From positions 310,001-374,000 of the forward strand of contig CAMWQW010000001.1 in the NCBI GenBank assembly GCA_947176505.1: a stretch of DNA of 64,000 nucleotides, written 5' to 3'. Origin of the DNA: an uncultured Lachnospiraceae bacterium (GTDB lineage: Bacteria > Bacillota > Clostridia > Lachnospirales > Lachnospiraceae). Position 1 is the first letter of the stretch. Each line of letters starts with the position of its first letter. The position numbers and the translations under genes are program-made. The notes under the pieces are model-generated. The model worked only from the letters and a program-made list of their open reading frames with translations, was not told the DNA's origin and ran no database searches. Below, piece after piece: positions 37,405 through 46,288 of the stretch.

Positions 37405-38385
37405 TTATATATTATAAATCTGATCTGCCTTTGGTTTATCCAGATAACGCTTCTCATCCTCATTATAAATCACGCGGTCATTTCCGTCCGTTGTTCTTCC
37501 CACGATTACCGCCGGAATACCCTCGCGCTTTAATGCCGAAACCAAATCTTTTCCGTTATCTGCCATCATAATCAGGCATCCACCCGACAACAGTTCATAA
37601 GGATTCAACTCGAAAAATTCGCAAATCTCTATGGTTTCCTGCTTCACAGGTATTTTTTTTAAGTCTATTTCCAGTCCAACGCCTGCCCCTTCCGCCAGCT
37701 CCCACAAAGCTCCGAAAACACCTCCGCGGGAAACGTCATGCATCCTGCAAACGCCGGACTTGATGGCGGTGGCAGCCTCCGGTATAACGGACAGATATCG
37801 GTCGTAGGCTGCAGCTTCTTCCACCATGCGTACCGGATACCGCGTACACAGCTCTTTTCTTCGCTCTCTGGCAATCCGGACAGTTCCTTCCAGTCCAATC
37901 CACTTACTTATTACAATATCCTGACCGGCTTTCGCTTTCTGCCGAAAGTCTGTCTCCCCACCGCATCGTTTGCCGACTCCTGTCACTGTCATAATCGGTT
38001 TCGTTATGCCCGGAAGAACTTCCGTATGTCCGCCGATTATCTCTACATTACTCACCCGGCACACTTCTTCCGCACACTCCATCATCGTCTGAAGCTCTGT
38101 TTCCTCCGTCGTCTCAGGTAAGATAACCGTAATCATAACGCCTACCGGCTCTGCTCCTGCCGCCACAATATTGTTAAGCGCCATATGTACCGCATATGTC
38201 CCAATGTCCTCCGTCGGCGCTGTCACGGGAGTTGCGCTGAGCACTGTATCATATCCTTTTCCAAGCGATAAAATGGCGCAGTCTGTCCCTATACCTGCGC
38301 CATTCGTTACTTCATCTCTATGTGTTTTAATCTTCTTTAACACGGAACGCTTCAACACGCTCTCGGATATTTTCCCTTTTCTCAT
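37405..38385 (-). CDS. AIR synthase-related protein (HypE/ThiL-like fold)
   Basis: 326 residues with the AIR-synthase N- and C-terminal domains: NGAGIGTDCAIL, HMALNNIVAAGAEPVGVMI and HDVSRGGVFGALWELAEGAG are typical. Members use ATP in steps such as purine synthesis or HypE carbamoyl dehydration. This one is a stand-alone paralogue without hydrogenase genes nearby, so its reaction is not known. It lies 38 bases upstream of the Lrp gene. Confidence 0.8.
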   Translation of the reverse strand: MRKGKISESVLKRSVLKKIKTHRDEVTNGAGIGTDCAILSLGKGYDTVLSATPVTAPTEDIGTYAVHMALNNIVAAGAEPVGVMITVILPETTEETELQTMMECAEEVCRVSNVEIIGGHTEVLPGITKPIMTVTGVGKRCGGETDFRQKAKAGQDIVISKWIGLEGTVRIARERRKELCTRYPVRMVEEAAAYDRYLSVIPEAATAIKSGVCRMHDVSRGGVFGALWELAEGAGVGLEIDLKKIPVKQETIEICEFFELNPYELLSGGCLIMMADNGKDLVSALKREGIPAVIVGRTTDGNDRVIYNEDEKRYLDKPKADQIYNI

Positions 38386-38409
38386 GACTCTGCACCTAAC
38401 TGTAGTGAT

Positions 38410-39942
38410 TTACTGTGCCGGTGGCGCTGGTTCCTCTGCCGGAGGTGCCGGCTGTGCTGCTGCTTCTGCTGCCGCCGCATCCGCTGCTGCCTGTGCTGCT
38501 GCCGCGTCCGCCGCTGCCTTATATGCACCTGCTACCGCTTTCACTTCATCCACACTGTTAGTTGCTACCGCTGCCATAATGGCATTATACGCCCCTTCAT
38601 CCGTTGTTGCGATACCCACTGTCGCACTTCTCGGAGCTTTCATATAAGAGCTGCTGTTGACCTGCTCTCTGCTGATTTCCACACCATTCTCCCGTACAAC
38701 CTTCCACAGCTGCGCTTTGTAACCGATATGCGCCGACTGTACAGAGCAATACCCCACAGGCATAGACTCATCCGTATAAATCACTTCCGTATCGGGCACG
38801 GTCTTCTCTAAGACAACACTTTCAAAAGCAATCTCACGATTGCTGCTTCTCGTCTCTACCCCGTATATTGTAAACGTAATCTGTTTATCCGGCGTTGTAA
38901 CTCCTTCAATATAAACCGGATACTCCGTATTATTCTTAAACTTAAAATCTTTGCCTGAAGATTCCGCTATGGCTGCATCTGCAGAAGGATTGACATATGT
39001 GACAATCATAGAATGATTATATCTCTCAGTCACCTCTAACTCAGAAAGCAGGACAGCATTATATAAAGTAGTGGATACTTGGCATATACCGCCTCCAAGA
39101 CTGTCTACTACCTGCCCATTCAAATATGACCCTGCCATATAATAACCGTTTGCCTCGGTAAACGGAGCTACCGCCTCATATGCGGAAAATTCATCTCCCG
39201 GATACAATGTCGTACCGTTAATCAAAGCTGCACCGTTAGCCACATTCGCGCTTCTGGCGCCGCCCGACGTAGAATAACTTGTCGTAAACGTCCCCAACAC
39301 ATCCTTGACCTTGGCAAGATCCTCCGCACTGCCCGCCGGCTCTTCTACCGTAATCACCAGATCAATACTGCTGCTTGTACCATCCCAGTCGCTCGTCAAG
39401 TAATCATATACCGCTTCGACGGATGCCGCCGTATCAACCTTAACGCCCGGCTGTCCTTCCGTAATCTCAAATCCCGTCTCGGATTTCATCAACGATGCAT
39501 TAACCGCTTCCTGATTGTACTGCTCTGCATTTTCCTCGATCAGCGTCCTGATCTTATTCTTGTCGAAGTCAAAGCTGACTGTGTATACTTTGTTCCGGCG
39601 CTCTAAGTCTTTCAGTTCCTTATAGCACTGCAGGATATCCCCGTCGCGCCCGAAGTTAGCTGCTTCATCCAAAATGGTTTCATTACCCCATTTTAACCCC
39701 AGCTCGGAAGCGGTCGTCACAATTGTCCCGCCTTCGACTGCATTCAATGTAATCTCCGCATCGCCAAAAGAACTAACGTACTCTTCTATCATGCTTTTGG
39801 CTTCCGCAGTCGTCATTCCGGACAAATTCATGTCATTGGCATATATACCTGATTCAATTTTATCTTCTTTGGCATTGACCGGCATTGTAATAGCCATCAT
39901 CGTAATTATCACAAGCGGAATTACCATAGACATCCTTTTCAT
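38410..39942 (-). CDS. VanW family exported protein with Ala/Pro-rich tail
   Basis: 510 residues. A signal peptide (IPLVIITMMAITMPVNA) is followed by two repeats of a peptidoglycan-associated domain (residues 30-215), the VanW domain (NGTTLYPGDEFSAYEAV, GGGICQVSTTLYNAVLLSEL) and a G5-like part. The last 50 or so residues are almost only Ala, Glu and Pro. VanW proteins act at the cell wall; their reaction is unknown. The Ala/Pro tail may span the wall. It lies 24 bases upstream of the AIR-synthase-like gene. Confidence 0.88.
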   Translation of the reverse strand: MKRMSMVIPLVIITMMAITMPVNAKEDKIESGIYANDMNLSGMTTAEAKSMIEEYVSSFGDAEITLNAVEGGTIVTTASELGLKWGNETILDEAANFGRDGDILQCYKELKDLERRNKVYTVSFDFDKNKIRTLIEENAEQYNQEAVNASLMKSETGFEITEGQPGVKVDTAASVEAVYDYLTSDWDGTSSSIDLVITVEEPAGSAEDLAKVKDVLGTFTTSYSTSGGARSANVANGAALINGTTLYPGDEFSAYEAVAPFTEANGYYMAGSYLNGQVVDSLGGGICQVSTTLYNAVLLSELEVTERYNHSMIVTYVNPSADAAIAESSGKDFKFKNNTEYPVYIEGVTTPDKQITFTIYGVETRSSNREIAFESVVLEKTVPDTEVIYTDESMPVGYCSVQSAHIGYKAQLWKVVRENGVEISREQVNSSSYMKAPRSATVGIATTDEGAYNAIMAAVATNSVDEVKAVAGAYKAAADAAAAQAAADAAAAEAAAQPAPPAEEPAPPAQ

Positions 39943-40019
39943 GCTAATCGTACCTTTCTATACTCTAAATTGCCCACGTGAAAAAATTGTGTTAAAATGA
40001 ACTAGTCTCTCGATTATCC

Positions 40020-40112
40020 TCAGACCATGAGTATAAGCGGAAGAACCATCGCAAGCACCACGATTATAATGATAATTGAAGAAATAATCTTCTTTTGTTT
40101 CCTATTAAGCAT
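40020..40112 (-). CDS. 30-residue single-helix membrane protein
   Basis: A short frame, too small for most gene finders: MLNRKQKKIISS followed by about 18 hydrophobic residues (IIIIIVVLAMVLPLILMV). GGAGG lies 9 bases before the ATG. Positive charges at the N-terminus predict an inside-facing start. It is 77 bases upstream of the VanW gene on the same strand, and 38 bases from a divergent gene. It may be a small regulatory or structural membrane peptide. Confidence 0.6.
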   Translation of the reverse strand: MLNRKQKKIISSIIIIIVVLAMVLPLILMV

Positions 40113-40150
40113 AGAGTAAAACCTCCCCACTTTCTGAAAGGATATTATAT

Positions 40151-40768
40151 ATGAATTTGATAATTAATGCAAGTGTTCTCATAGGTTCTGCTATAATCGC
40201 TCTCTATCTTCTAAAGACAAAAAGGAACGATTCTATCCATAAAGAAGACTTCTGGGAACGGGAGCTTAAAGCAAACAGTACGAGGCGCCAGCCTTTGGAT
40301 GATCTGGACTACATCAAACTGTCTTTGGAAGATTTTCCAATGACGCTTCTTAACGATGTTCCTAAGGCGGAAGATTACAAGCAGATTATCCAATCATTAT
40401 GCGAACTTCCTATTGTCAATTTCACCGGAATCAGCAACACAGAACTCAAACTGCGTTATGGTGCTCCCAATCTCGACTTGTTAATGCATTACGACCAGAA
40501 TTACACCTTGCTGGTACGCACGCTGCAACAATGGGCGCAAATGCTCTATGATGCCGGATATGTCGATGAAGCGCGCCGCATGTTAGAGCTTTCTGTCTCC
40601 ACGGGCACTGACGTCAGTGCCACTTATCGCCTGCTGTGCCAAATATACAACGAACAGAATACTCCCGAAAAAATCGGTGAACTCTATCCGATTGCAGAAA
40701 TGCTAAATTCTGCCATGCAGAAAACTATCGTCCGTATTCTGCAAGAATCCGGTCAATCTTCCGACTAG
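40151..40768 (+). CDS. Membrane-anchored helical (TPR-like) protein
   Basis: 205 residues: one N-terminal membrane helix (LIINASVLIGSAIIALYLL), then a soluble domain of helical pairs (WAQMLYDAGYVDEARRMLEL, YRLLCQIYNEQNTPEKIGEL) resembling TPR repeats. It probably binds other proteins at the inner membrane face. AAAGG lies 8 bases before the ATG. Its 3' end overlaps the convergent exonuclease gene by 44 bases. No closer family is recognised. Confidence 0.7.
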   Translation: MNLIINASVLIGSAIIALYLLKTKRNDSIHKEDFWERELKANSTRRQPLDDLDYIKLSLEDFPMTLLNDVPKAEDYKQIIQSLCELPIVNFTGISNTELKLRYGAPNLDLLMHYDQNYTLLVRTLQQWAQMLYDAGYVDEARRMLELSVSTGTDVSATYRLLCQIYNEQNTPEKIGELYPIAEMLNSAMQKTIVRILQESGQSSD

Positions 40769-41441
40769 CCTCGCTTCTGGACAGCCTCTCAATATCATAA
40801 TCTATTATCAGTTTATGCTTGTCTGCAAGTTTATATAACTGTTCTTTTTGCGGTATGGTAATAGGCGTTTCACGTTTTGCATGATAACACAACTTTTTCG
40901 GGCGGAATAAGCTCCTGTTCCCTTCCGCGTCCTCCTGCTCATAAAACAATTCGGTCAGCTTCCGATATAGCTCTACGGTAGCCCTCGCATCGTTAAGCGC
41001 CCGATGCGCATTGTGGCATATCCCATAATACTTACACAAATATCCCAGACTGCGGCTCTCCAAATCCGATAAATACTTACGTGCAATCTTTAGCGTATCT
41101 AGCCCGTCTTTCTCAAATGTCATTTTTTGGTTAACCGCCGCTTTCTTGACAAAAGAATAGTCGAACATCACACCATGACCCAATAAGGGATTGTCTCCCA
41201 CTAATTCAAGCATTGTCGGAAGCACATTTTCAATCGTTGGCGCTGACAAAAGCTGCTCATCCTTAATTCCCGTCAGTTCTATAATTCGTTCTTCCAGATT
41301 TCTCCCCGGATTCACGAGGGTTTCCCATTCTTTTACAACTTCATTATTCTGTACCTTGACGACACCAATTTCAATAATTCTGTCTGTCTTCGGATTTAAA
41401 CCGGTAGTCTCTAGGTCAATGCATACATAAGAGTCTGTCAT
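40725..41441 (-). CDS. DnaQ-type 3'-5' exonuclease
   Basis: 238 residues with the DEDDh exonuclease motifs: VCIDLETTGLNP (Exo I), GHGVMFDYSFV (Exo II) and HRALNDARATVELY (Exo III), as in the proofreading domain of PolC/DnaQ and in stand-alone nucleases. The C-terminal 60 residues are an extra basic part. It likely trims DNA or RNA 3' ends in repair. The gene is convergent with 40151 and overlaps it by 44 bases. Confidence 0.9.
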   Translation of the reverse strand: MTDSYVCIDLETTGLNPKTDRIIEIGVVKVQNNEVVKEWETLVNPGRNLEERIIELTGIKDEQLLSAPTIENVLPTMLELVGDNPLLGHGVMFDYSFVKKAAVNQKMTFEKDGLDTLKIARKYLSDLESRSLGYLCKYYGICHNAHRALNDARATVELYRKLTELFYEQEDAEGNRSLFRPKKLCYHAKRETPITIPQKEQLYKLADKHKLIIDYDIERLSRSEASRKIDRILAEYGR

Positions 41442-41670
41442 CTTTTATCCATTCTGCTTTGAGTCAAAAGAATATATGATACCCTGACACATATTCTTTT
41501 CTGATTAAAATAAGTGATGTTATCAGTATAACACATCTTTTCGACCTTGAACCGCCTTTTTCGTCCGCATGTACTCATGTATTTTAGATTCCGTGTAATT
41601 TCCTTTCATTTTTTCATAAAAATTAACGAAAAGTATATTTTTCAATATATAGATTAAATCAAAAACACAT

Positions 41671-41686
41671 ATACAATATATTGTAT
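41671..41686. promoter_or_regulatory. 16-bp perfect palindrome in an AT-rich 370-bp gap
   Basis: ATACAATATATTGTAT lies in the gene-free stretch 41442-41811, between a divergent pair (exonuclease and XRE regulator). The gap is very AT-rich and holds no open frame with a ribosome site. The palindrome may be an operator. Direct GAATATT repeats lie nearer the XRE gene (41726-41769). Confidence 0.4.
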
Positions 41687-41722
41687 TTGATGTTACTTTT
41701 TATTAGCTTCTTTTTTACGTTT

Positions 41723-41769
41723 AATTGGAATATTCTCTGGTGAATATTTCTATTAAAAATTGGAATATT
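41723..41769 (+). promoter_or_regulatory. Repeated GAATATT sites before the XRE gene
   Basis: AATTGGAATATT occurs at 41723-41734 and 41758-41769, with a third GAATATT between them (41742-41748). They lie 40-90 bases before the XRE start, so they may be autoregulatory sites. Confidence 0.4.
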
Positions 41770-41811
41770 TTTATATGGGAAATAGCCTAAAATAACAAGA
41801 AGGATATACAG

Positions 41812-42159
41812 ATGAAAACAAGAATCAAGGAACTTCGATTGGAAAAAAATTTAACACAACAGACTCTCGCTAAATACTTAGGTACCAATCAAACTACATT
41901 AAGCAAAATTGAGGGCGGGCTGGCTATTCCCGACGCATTGCTTTTAATCAGTTTATCAAATTATTTTCATGTCTCTACAGATTATATTCTGTGTCTTTCC
42001 GAAGAGCGTCTGAGTGCAGATTCATTATTGGCAGACAACATGCATCGTCTCAAAAAATATCAGCATCTTATCTCCCTATACCAAAAAATGACTCCGGAAC
42101 AGCAGAAGGACTTATATCATTTTCTTTGCAGCATACTGAACAGTAACGAAATACTTTAA
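41812..42159 (+). CDS. XRE family regulator
   Basis: 115 residues. The helix-turn-helix covers most of residues 1-62 (IKELRLEKNLTQQTLAKYLG, then TNQTTLSKIEGGLAIPDALL); the C-terminal half is a short helical tail, probably for dimerisation. AGAAGGAT precedes the ATG. It is a lone plus-strand gene between the exonuclease and galT; no target is known beyond possible self-regulation. Confidence 0.88.
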   Translation: MKTRIKELRLEKNLTQQTLAKYLGTNQTTLSKIEGGLAIPDALLLISLSNYFHVSTDYILCLSEERLSADSLLADNMHRLKKYQHLISLYQKMTPEQQKDLYHFLCSILNSNEIL

Positions 42160-42379
42160 TATTCCCGCTGTCACAAATATGCTGCCTGTATAAAGCTCTA
42201 TGTACATATCCTATAAACGTCATATATTAATGTACTTATTTGTCAGCGTTTATCAGATTTTATTTTCAATATAATTGCATTTCTATCAGATTGACAGATC
42301 ATCCCTACAGACAAAATGTTTTATCCTTCTGTCGTATCTGATCTACGCCGCTTCACCCTATGGTTGCGAGCGTCTTAAA

Positions 42380-42401
42380 GGCGGAATCTTTCGATTCCGC
42401 C
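42380..42401. terminator. Bidirectional terminator between XRE gene and galT
   Basis: GGCGGAATC-TTTC-GATTCCGCC, a perfect 9-bp stem. T-rich sequence follows on the plus strand, and a short T-run follows on the minus strand. It lies between convergent genes and may serve both. Confidence 0.7.
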
Positions 42402-42439
42402 TCATTTCTTATCATGACTTCATAACTGTTTCGTTTATC

Positions 42440-43945
42440 TTAATCATTCAAGCTTGACACAAACTTATCAAACGCCGCCTGACCATCCTCTGTCCTCTTA
42501 TACACACCTGCGTCTTCCAACACCTGCATGAATACGTCCCCAATTTCTTTATGGAGAATATCCATAATATTGTCTTTTGTTATATTTTCATATTTCGGGA
42601 GGAATTCTTCCACCCAATCAGCATGTTTCTCAAGTACCTCATCTTTACGAATATCCGCACCGGCAATAATCGCTTCTGCCAGACGCTCCATCTCATCTTT
42701 TAATCTGGCTGGCAGTACCGCCAAACCCATTACCTCAATCAGACCGATATTCTCTTTCTTGATATGATGCAGCTTCGCATGAGGATGGTACACACCAAGC
42801 GGATGCTCATCCGTTGTAATGTTATTGCGCAGTACCAAATCCAGTTCAAATTTATCGCCCCTTTTTCTGGCAATGGGCGTAATTGTATTATGAGGTTCTC
42901 CATCCGTCTCTGCATAAATAAATGCAGACTCATCCGTATAGCCTCTCCACGCAGCTAAAATCACATCCGCAAGCGCAATCAGCCTGTCTGAATCCTCTGA
43001 CGCAATGCGGATAACGGACATGGGCCAATTCACAATCCCTGCTTCCACATCCTCAAAGCCTTTCACCGTAAAGGTTCTCTCCACACCTGCTCTTGCCATG
43101 GCAAACTCATAGTGCCCGCCCTGAAAATGGTCATGGCTCAAAATAGAGCCGCCCACAATCGGCAAATCCGCATTAGAGCCGACAAAATAATGCGGGAACT
43201 GCTTCACAAAATCAAACAGCTTACAGAATGTATCATGTTCAATCTTCATCGGAATGTGCTCTGAATTAAATACAATACAGTGCTCATTATAATATACATA
43301 AGGAGAATACTGGAATCCCCATCTGCTGCCGTTGATTGTCACCGGAATGATTCTGTGATTCTGCCTTGCCGGATGATTGACGCGCCCTGCATATCCCTCG
43401 TTTTCTATACACAGCAGACATTTCGGATAGCCGCTTTGTTTCGCGCTCTTTGCTGCGGCAATCGCTTTGGGATCCTTCTCGGGCTTTGACAGATTGATGG
43501 TAATATCCAAATCGCCGTATTTCGTTGATGCAATCCATTTCTGATCTTTCTTAATACGATATCTTCTGATATAGTCTGTGTCCTGACTGAGTTTATAGAA
43601 ATAATCCGTAGCCTCTTTCGGATCATTCTTATATTTGTCTTCAAACACGGAAATCACTTCGCTTGGTCTGGGTACCAGCACACTCATAATCTTCGTATCA
43701 AACAAATCCCTGTACACAATGCTGTTCTCTGTCATAATCCCATGTTCATAAGCGTAATCCATCATGCCGGAAAGTACATCTTCCAATTCGCTTTCGCTCA
43801 TTGTGACATCTGTGTCACTTTCTTCCAACTCATCCAACTCAAAAAGCTCCAGCAATCGGTTAGTCGTATATATTTTATCTGCTTCCGTAATCAATCCGGT
43901 CTGTAATCCGTACTGTACCAGTTTCTTAATATTCTCCTGAATCAT
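42440..43945 (-). CDS. galT: UDP-glucose--hexose-1-phosphate uridylyltransferase
   Basis: 501 residues, the long Firmicutes type of GalT. It has the two GalT domains with YPKCLLCIENEGYAGRVNHP and the substrate loop GSILSHDHFQGGHYEFA. It exchanges galactose-1-phosphate with UDP-glucose in the Leloir pathway. ATG 43945 gives the usual MIQENIKKLVQYGLQTG start; GTG 43954 lies nearer AAGGAG and is an alternative. It follows galK by 87 bases. Confidence 0.93.
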   Translation of the reverse strand: MIQENIKKLVQYGLQTGLITEADKIYTTNRLLELFELDELEESDTDVTMSESELEDVLSGMMDYAYEHGIMTENSIVYRDLFDTKIMSVLVPRPSEVISVFEDKYKNDPKEATDYFYKLSQDTDYIRRYRIKKDQKWIASTKYGDLDITINLSKPEKDPKAIAAAKSAKQSGYPKCLLCIENEGYAGRVNHPARQNHRIIPVTINGSRWGFQYSPYVYYNEHCIVFNSEHIPMKIEHDTFCKLFDFVKQFPHYFVGSNADLPIVGGSILSHDHFQGGHYEFAMARAGVERTFTVKGFEDVEAGIVNWPMSVIRIASEDSDRLIALADVILAAWRGYTDESAFIYAETDGEPHNTITPIARKRGDKFELDLVLRNNITTDEHPLGVYHPHAKLHHIKKENIGLIEVMGLAVLPARLKDEMERLAEAIIAGADIRKDEVLEKHADWVEEFLPKYENITKDNIMDILHKEIGDVFMQVLEDAGVYKRTEDGQAAFDKFVSSLND

Positions 43946-44032
43946 GTCTGTCACTCTGCTCCTTCCCAAGCTGTATTTTGATGCCGCTATTCTAATTACA
44001 CCAGTGTATCGTTACATTCCCTTTCTGTTTCT

Positions 44033-45196
44033 TTAAAGCTTACTCGGTCCGTTACCAATCTCTACCACATAGAAATCGGCAGTTTTACCTACTCGCTCCT
44101 GATATGCTGCTCCCACTTTTTCTTTAAATGTATCTACTGCTTCGTCACGTACGATACTAACCGTACAACCACCAAAACCGCCGCCCGTGATTCTGGATCC
44201 GACCACTCCGTCAATCTTCCATGCTTCTTCTACCAGCACATCAATCTCCTCACAGGAAACTTCATAATCGTCCCGCAAAGACACATGGGATGCGTTCATC
44301 AATTCACCGAACAGCTCTAAATTGTTGTTCTTCAATGCTTCCACCGCACGTATTGTTCTCTGGTTCTCGTATACCGCATGTTTCGCTCTTTTGACACGTA
44401 CTTCATTTTTGATGGCAGACTTATTTGCCTCAAACTGCTCCTCAGTAAGGTCGCCTAATCCTTTTATATCAACGACTGCCTGCAGCTCTTCCAGAGCTTT
44501 CTCACATTCGCTTCTTCTTTCGTTGTATGCTGAATTGACAAGAGAGTGCTTTACATTGCTGTTTGTCACTACTATCTTCGCACCATCTAATATAAGCGGT
44601 GCATATTCATAAGATAAATCCGCCGTATCCAAGAAGATTGCATGATCCTTCTTACCCATAGCTGATGCAAACTGGTCCATAATACCGCAGTTCATACCAT
44701 TAAAGTTATTCTCGGAATACTGCCCGATTTTTGCCAGATCAACATTTGTCACATCAAACCCGTACAAATCCTTGAGTAAATATCCTGTCACTACTTCTAA
44801 AGACGCCGAAGAAGACAGACCTGAACCATTAGGAATATTCCCGTTTAATACGATATCCAGACCGCAATCCATCTCCATGCCTCTGCCTGCAAAAGCCCAC
44901 ATAACGCCCTTCGGATAGTTCGTCCAGTCCGCTCCTTCGGATGGCGTCAAATCATCCAGACTGCTCTCAATCACACCCATTGATTCAAAATTCATCGAAT
45001 AGAAATTTAACTTTTTGTCTTCTCTTTTTCTGGCTGCAACATATGTGCCGATTGTCAGAGCGCAGGGAAAAACATGTCCCCCGTTATAATCCGTATGTTC
45101 GCCAATCAGATTGACCCTTCCCGGTGCAAAGTAAACGTTCACACCCTGTACATCCCCATAAAGTTCCTCAAATTTCTTCAATACAATTTCTTTCAT
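44033..45196 (-). CDS. galK: Galactokinase
   Basis: 387 residues, GHMP kinase family. The signature GRVNLIGEHTDYNGGHVFPC, the ATP loop NGSGLSSSASLEV, the central GIMDQFASAMGKKDHA and the C-terminal ITGGGFGGCTVSIV are all present. It phosphorylates galactose at C1 as the first Leloir step. AAGGAG lies before the ATG. It is upstream of galT. A TTGACA on the minus strand with a weak -10 lies in the 180-bp gap upstream. Confidence 0.95.
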   Translation of the reverse strand: MKEIVLKKFEELYGDVQGVNVYFAPGRVNLIGEHTDYNGGHVFPCALTIGTYVAARKREDKKLNFYSMNFESMGVIESSLDDLTPSEGADWTNYPKGVMWAFAGRGMEMDCGLDIVLNGNIPNGSGLSSSASLEVVTGYLLKDLYGFDVTNVDLAKIGQYSENNFNGMNCGIMDQFASAMGKKDHAIFLDTADLSYEYAPLILDGAKIVVTNSNVKHSLVNSAYNERRSECEKALEELQAVVDIKGLGDLTEEQFEANKSAIKNEVRVKRAKHAVYENQRTIRAVEALKNNNLELFGELMNASHVSLRDDYEVSCEEIDVLVEEAWKIDGVVGSRITGGGFGGCTVSIVRDEAVDTFKEKVGAAYQERVGKTADFYVVEIGNGPSKL

Positions 45197-45376
45197 ACCC
45201 CATTCTCCTTCTTAAAAATTTACTCTTTGCTCACAATATGCGCACCCGGTTGTCCACTCCTGTTTACTGCTATCATATTAAATATTTCTTTATTCTGAAA
45301 TATCTCTTTGTTAAATAAATCTGTCAAAATGTTATCTCATTACACTCACGCCCGCTATGCGGCTGCTCTTCCCGTC

Positions 45377-46285
45377 TCACATACCTTCACTCAGACTGTT
45401 AATTTGATTGATAAAATCCACCACTTGTTTCAAATGTTCTTTGTTCCGCCTCGTCTCGCCCTTCTGCATCTCCTTGCGGTAACTCGAAGGCGACATTTTT
45501 TTCATCTGCTTAAATGCTTTGGTAAAAACCAGCGGATCATGATACCCGCACGACAACGCTATGCTTTCTACCGGCAGTTCTGTTAACTGCAAAAGCTCCG
45601 TTGCCTTCGTAATACGGAAAGTCGTCAAAAATTGCTGCGGCGACATGCCCATGGAATTCTGAAAAAGTGTATACAGATAACTTCGGTTAATGCAGACATA
45701 ATTCGCTACATCCGTCACCTTAATCGGATTACAGTAATTACTTTGAATAAAAGAAACCGCTTTGCGCACATATGTGTTGGCTCTATCCACTTCATTTCTT
45801 TCGGCAACCTTAGTTCCCTCCGCTATCACTGACAGAAAAACTCCCAGCTGTCCATTGCGCCGCAAATCGTTAGACAGCCCGAAAGTATTGTGCTCCATCA
45901 TATCTTTTACAATCTGGTACAACTCTTCCGAAGCCTCTGATTTGAAAACAGGCTGTCTGACAGACAGCCCGATATTACTTACATACTCCGCAGCCTGCAT
46001 ACCACTGAATCCAACCCAGACATAAGTCCATGGGTCATTCTCATCCGCTTGGTAAAACGCCAGTTCATCCGGTGTAATCAGGAAACCGTATCCCGCCTCC
46101 AGCGGATATTCTTTACCCCCGATAGAAAATCTTCCTTTGCCGCTTAATATATAGTGTACCAAATAATGTGGTTTTAATGCCGGTCCGAAACTATGCAGTC
46201 CTTCTGTCCGTGAAAGTCCACAGCAGTTTACATACAAACTCCCCGTCTGTTCCCCGGCAAATTCTAATTTATAAGCTTTTTCCAT
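45377..46285 (-). CDS. AraC family regulator
   Basis: 302 residues: an N-terminal cupin-type sugar-sensing domain (HYLVHYILSGKGRFSIGGKE, then YPLEAGYGFLITPDELAFYQ) and two C-terminal helix-turn-helix motifs (VTDVANYVCINRSYLYTLFQ; LTELPVESIALSCGYHDPLV). It is placed directly before galK-galT on the same strand and so is a likely sugar-responsive activator of them. It starts 3 bases after the stop of the hybrid kinase gene. Confidence 0.9.
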   Translation of the reverse strand: MEKAYKLEFAGEQTGSLYVNCCGLSRTEGLHSFGPALKPHYLVHYILSGKGRFSIGGKEYPLEAGYGFLITPDELAFYQADENDPWTYVWVGFSGMQAAEYVSNIGLSVRQPVFKSEASEELYQIVKDMMEHNTFGLSNDLRRNGQLGVFLSVIAEGTKVAERNEVDRANTYVRKAVSFIQSNYCNPIKVTDVANYVCINRSYLYTLFQNSMGMSPQQFLTTFRITKATELLQLTELPVESIALSCGYHDPLVFTKAFKQMKKMSPSSYRKEMQKGETRRNKEHLKQVVDFINQINSLSEGM

Positions 46286-46288
46286 ATG

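Noticed and set aside
40020-40112. Small frame read as a toxin of a type I system
   Set aside because: A single hydrophobic helix fits, but no antisense RNA promoter or repeat is visible; left as an unknown small membrane protein.
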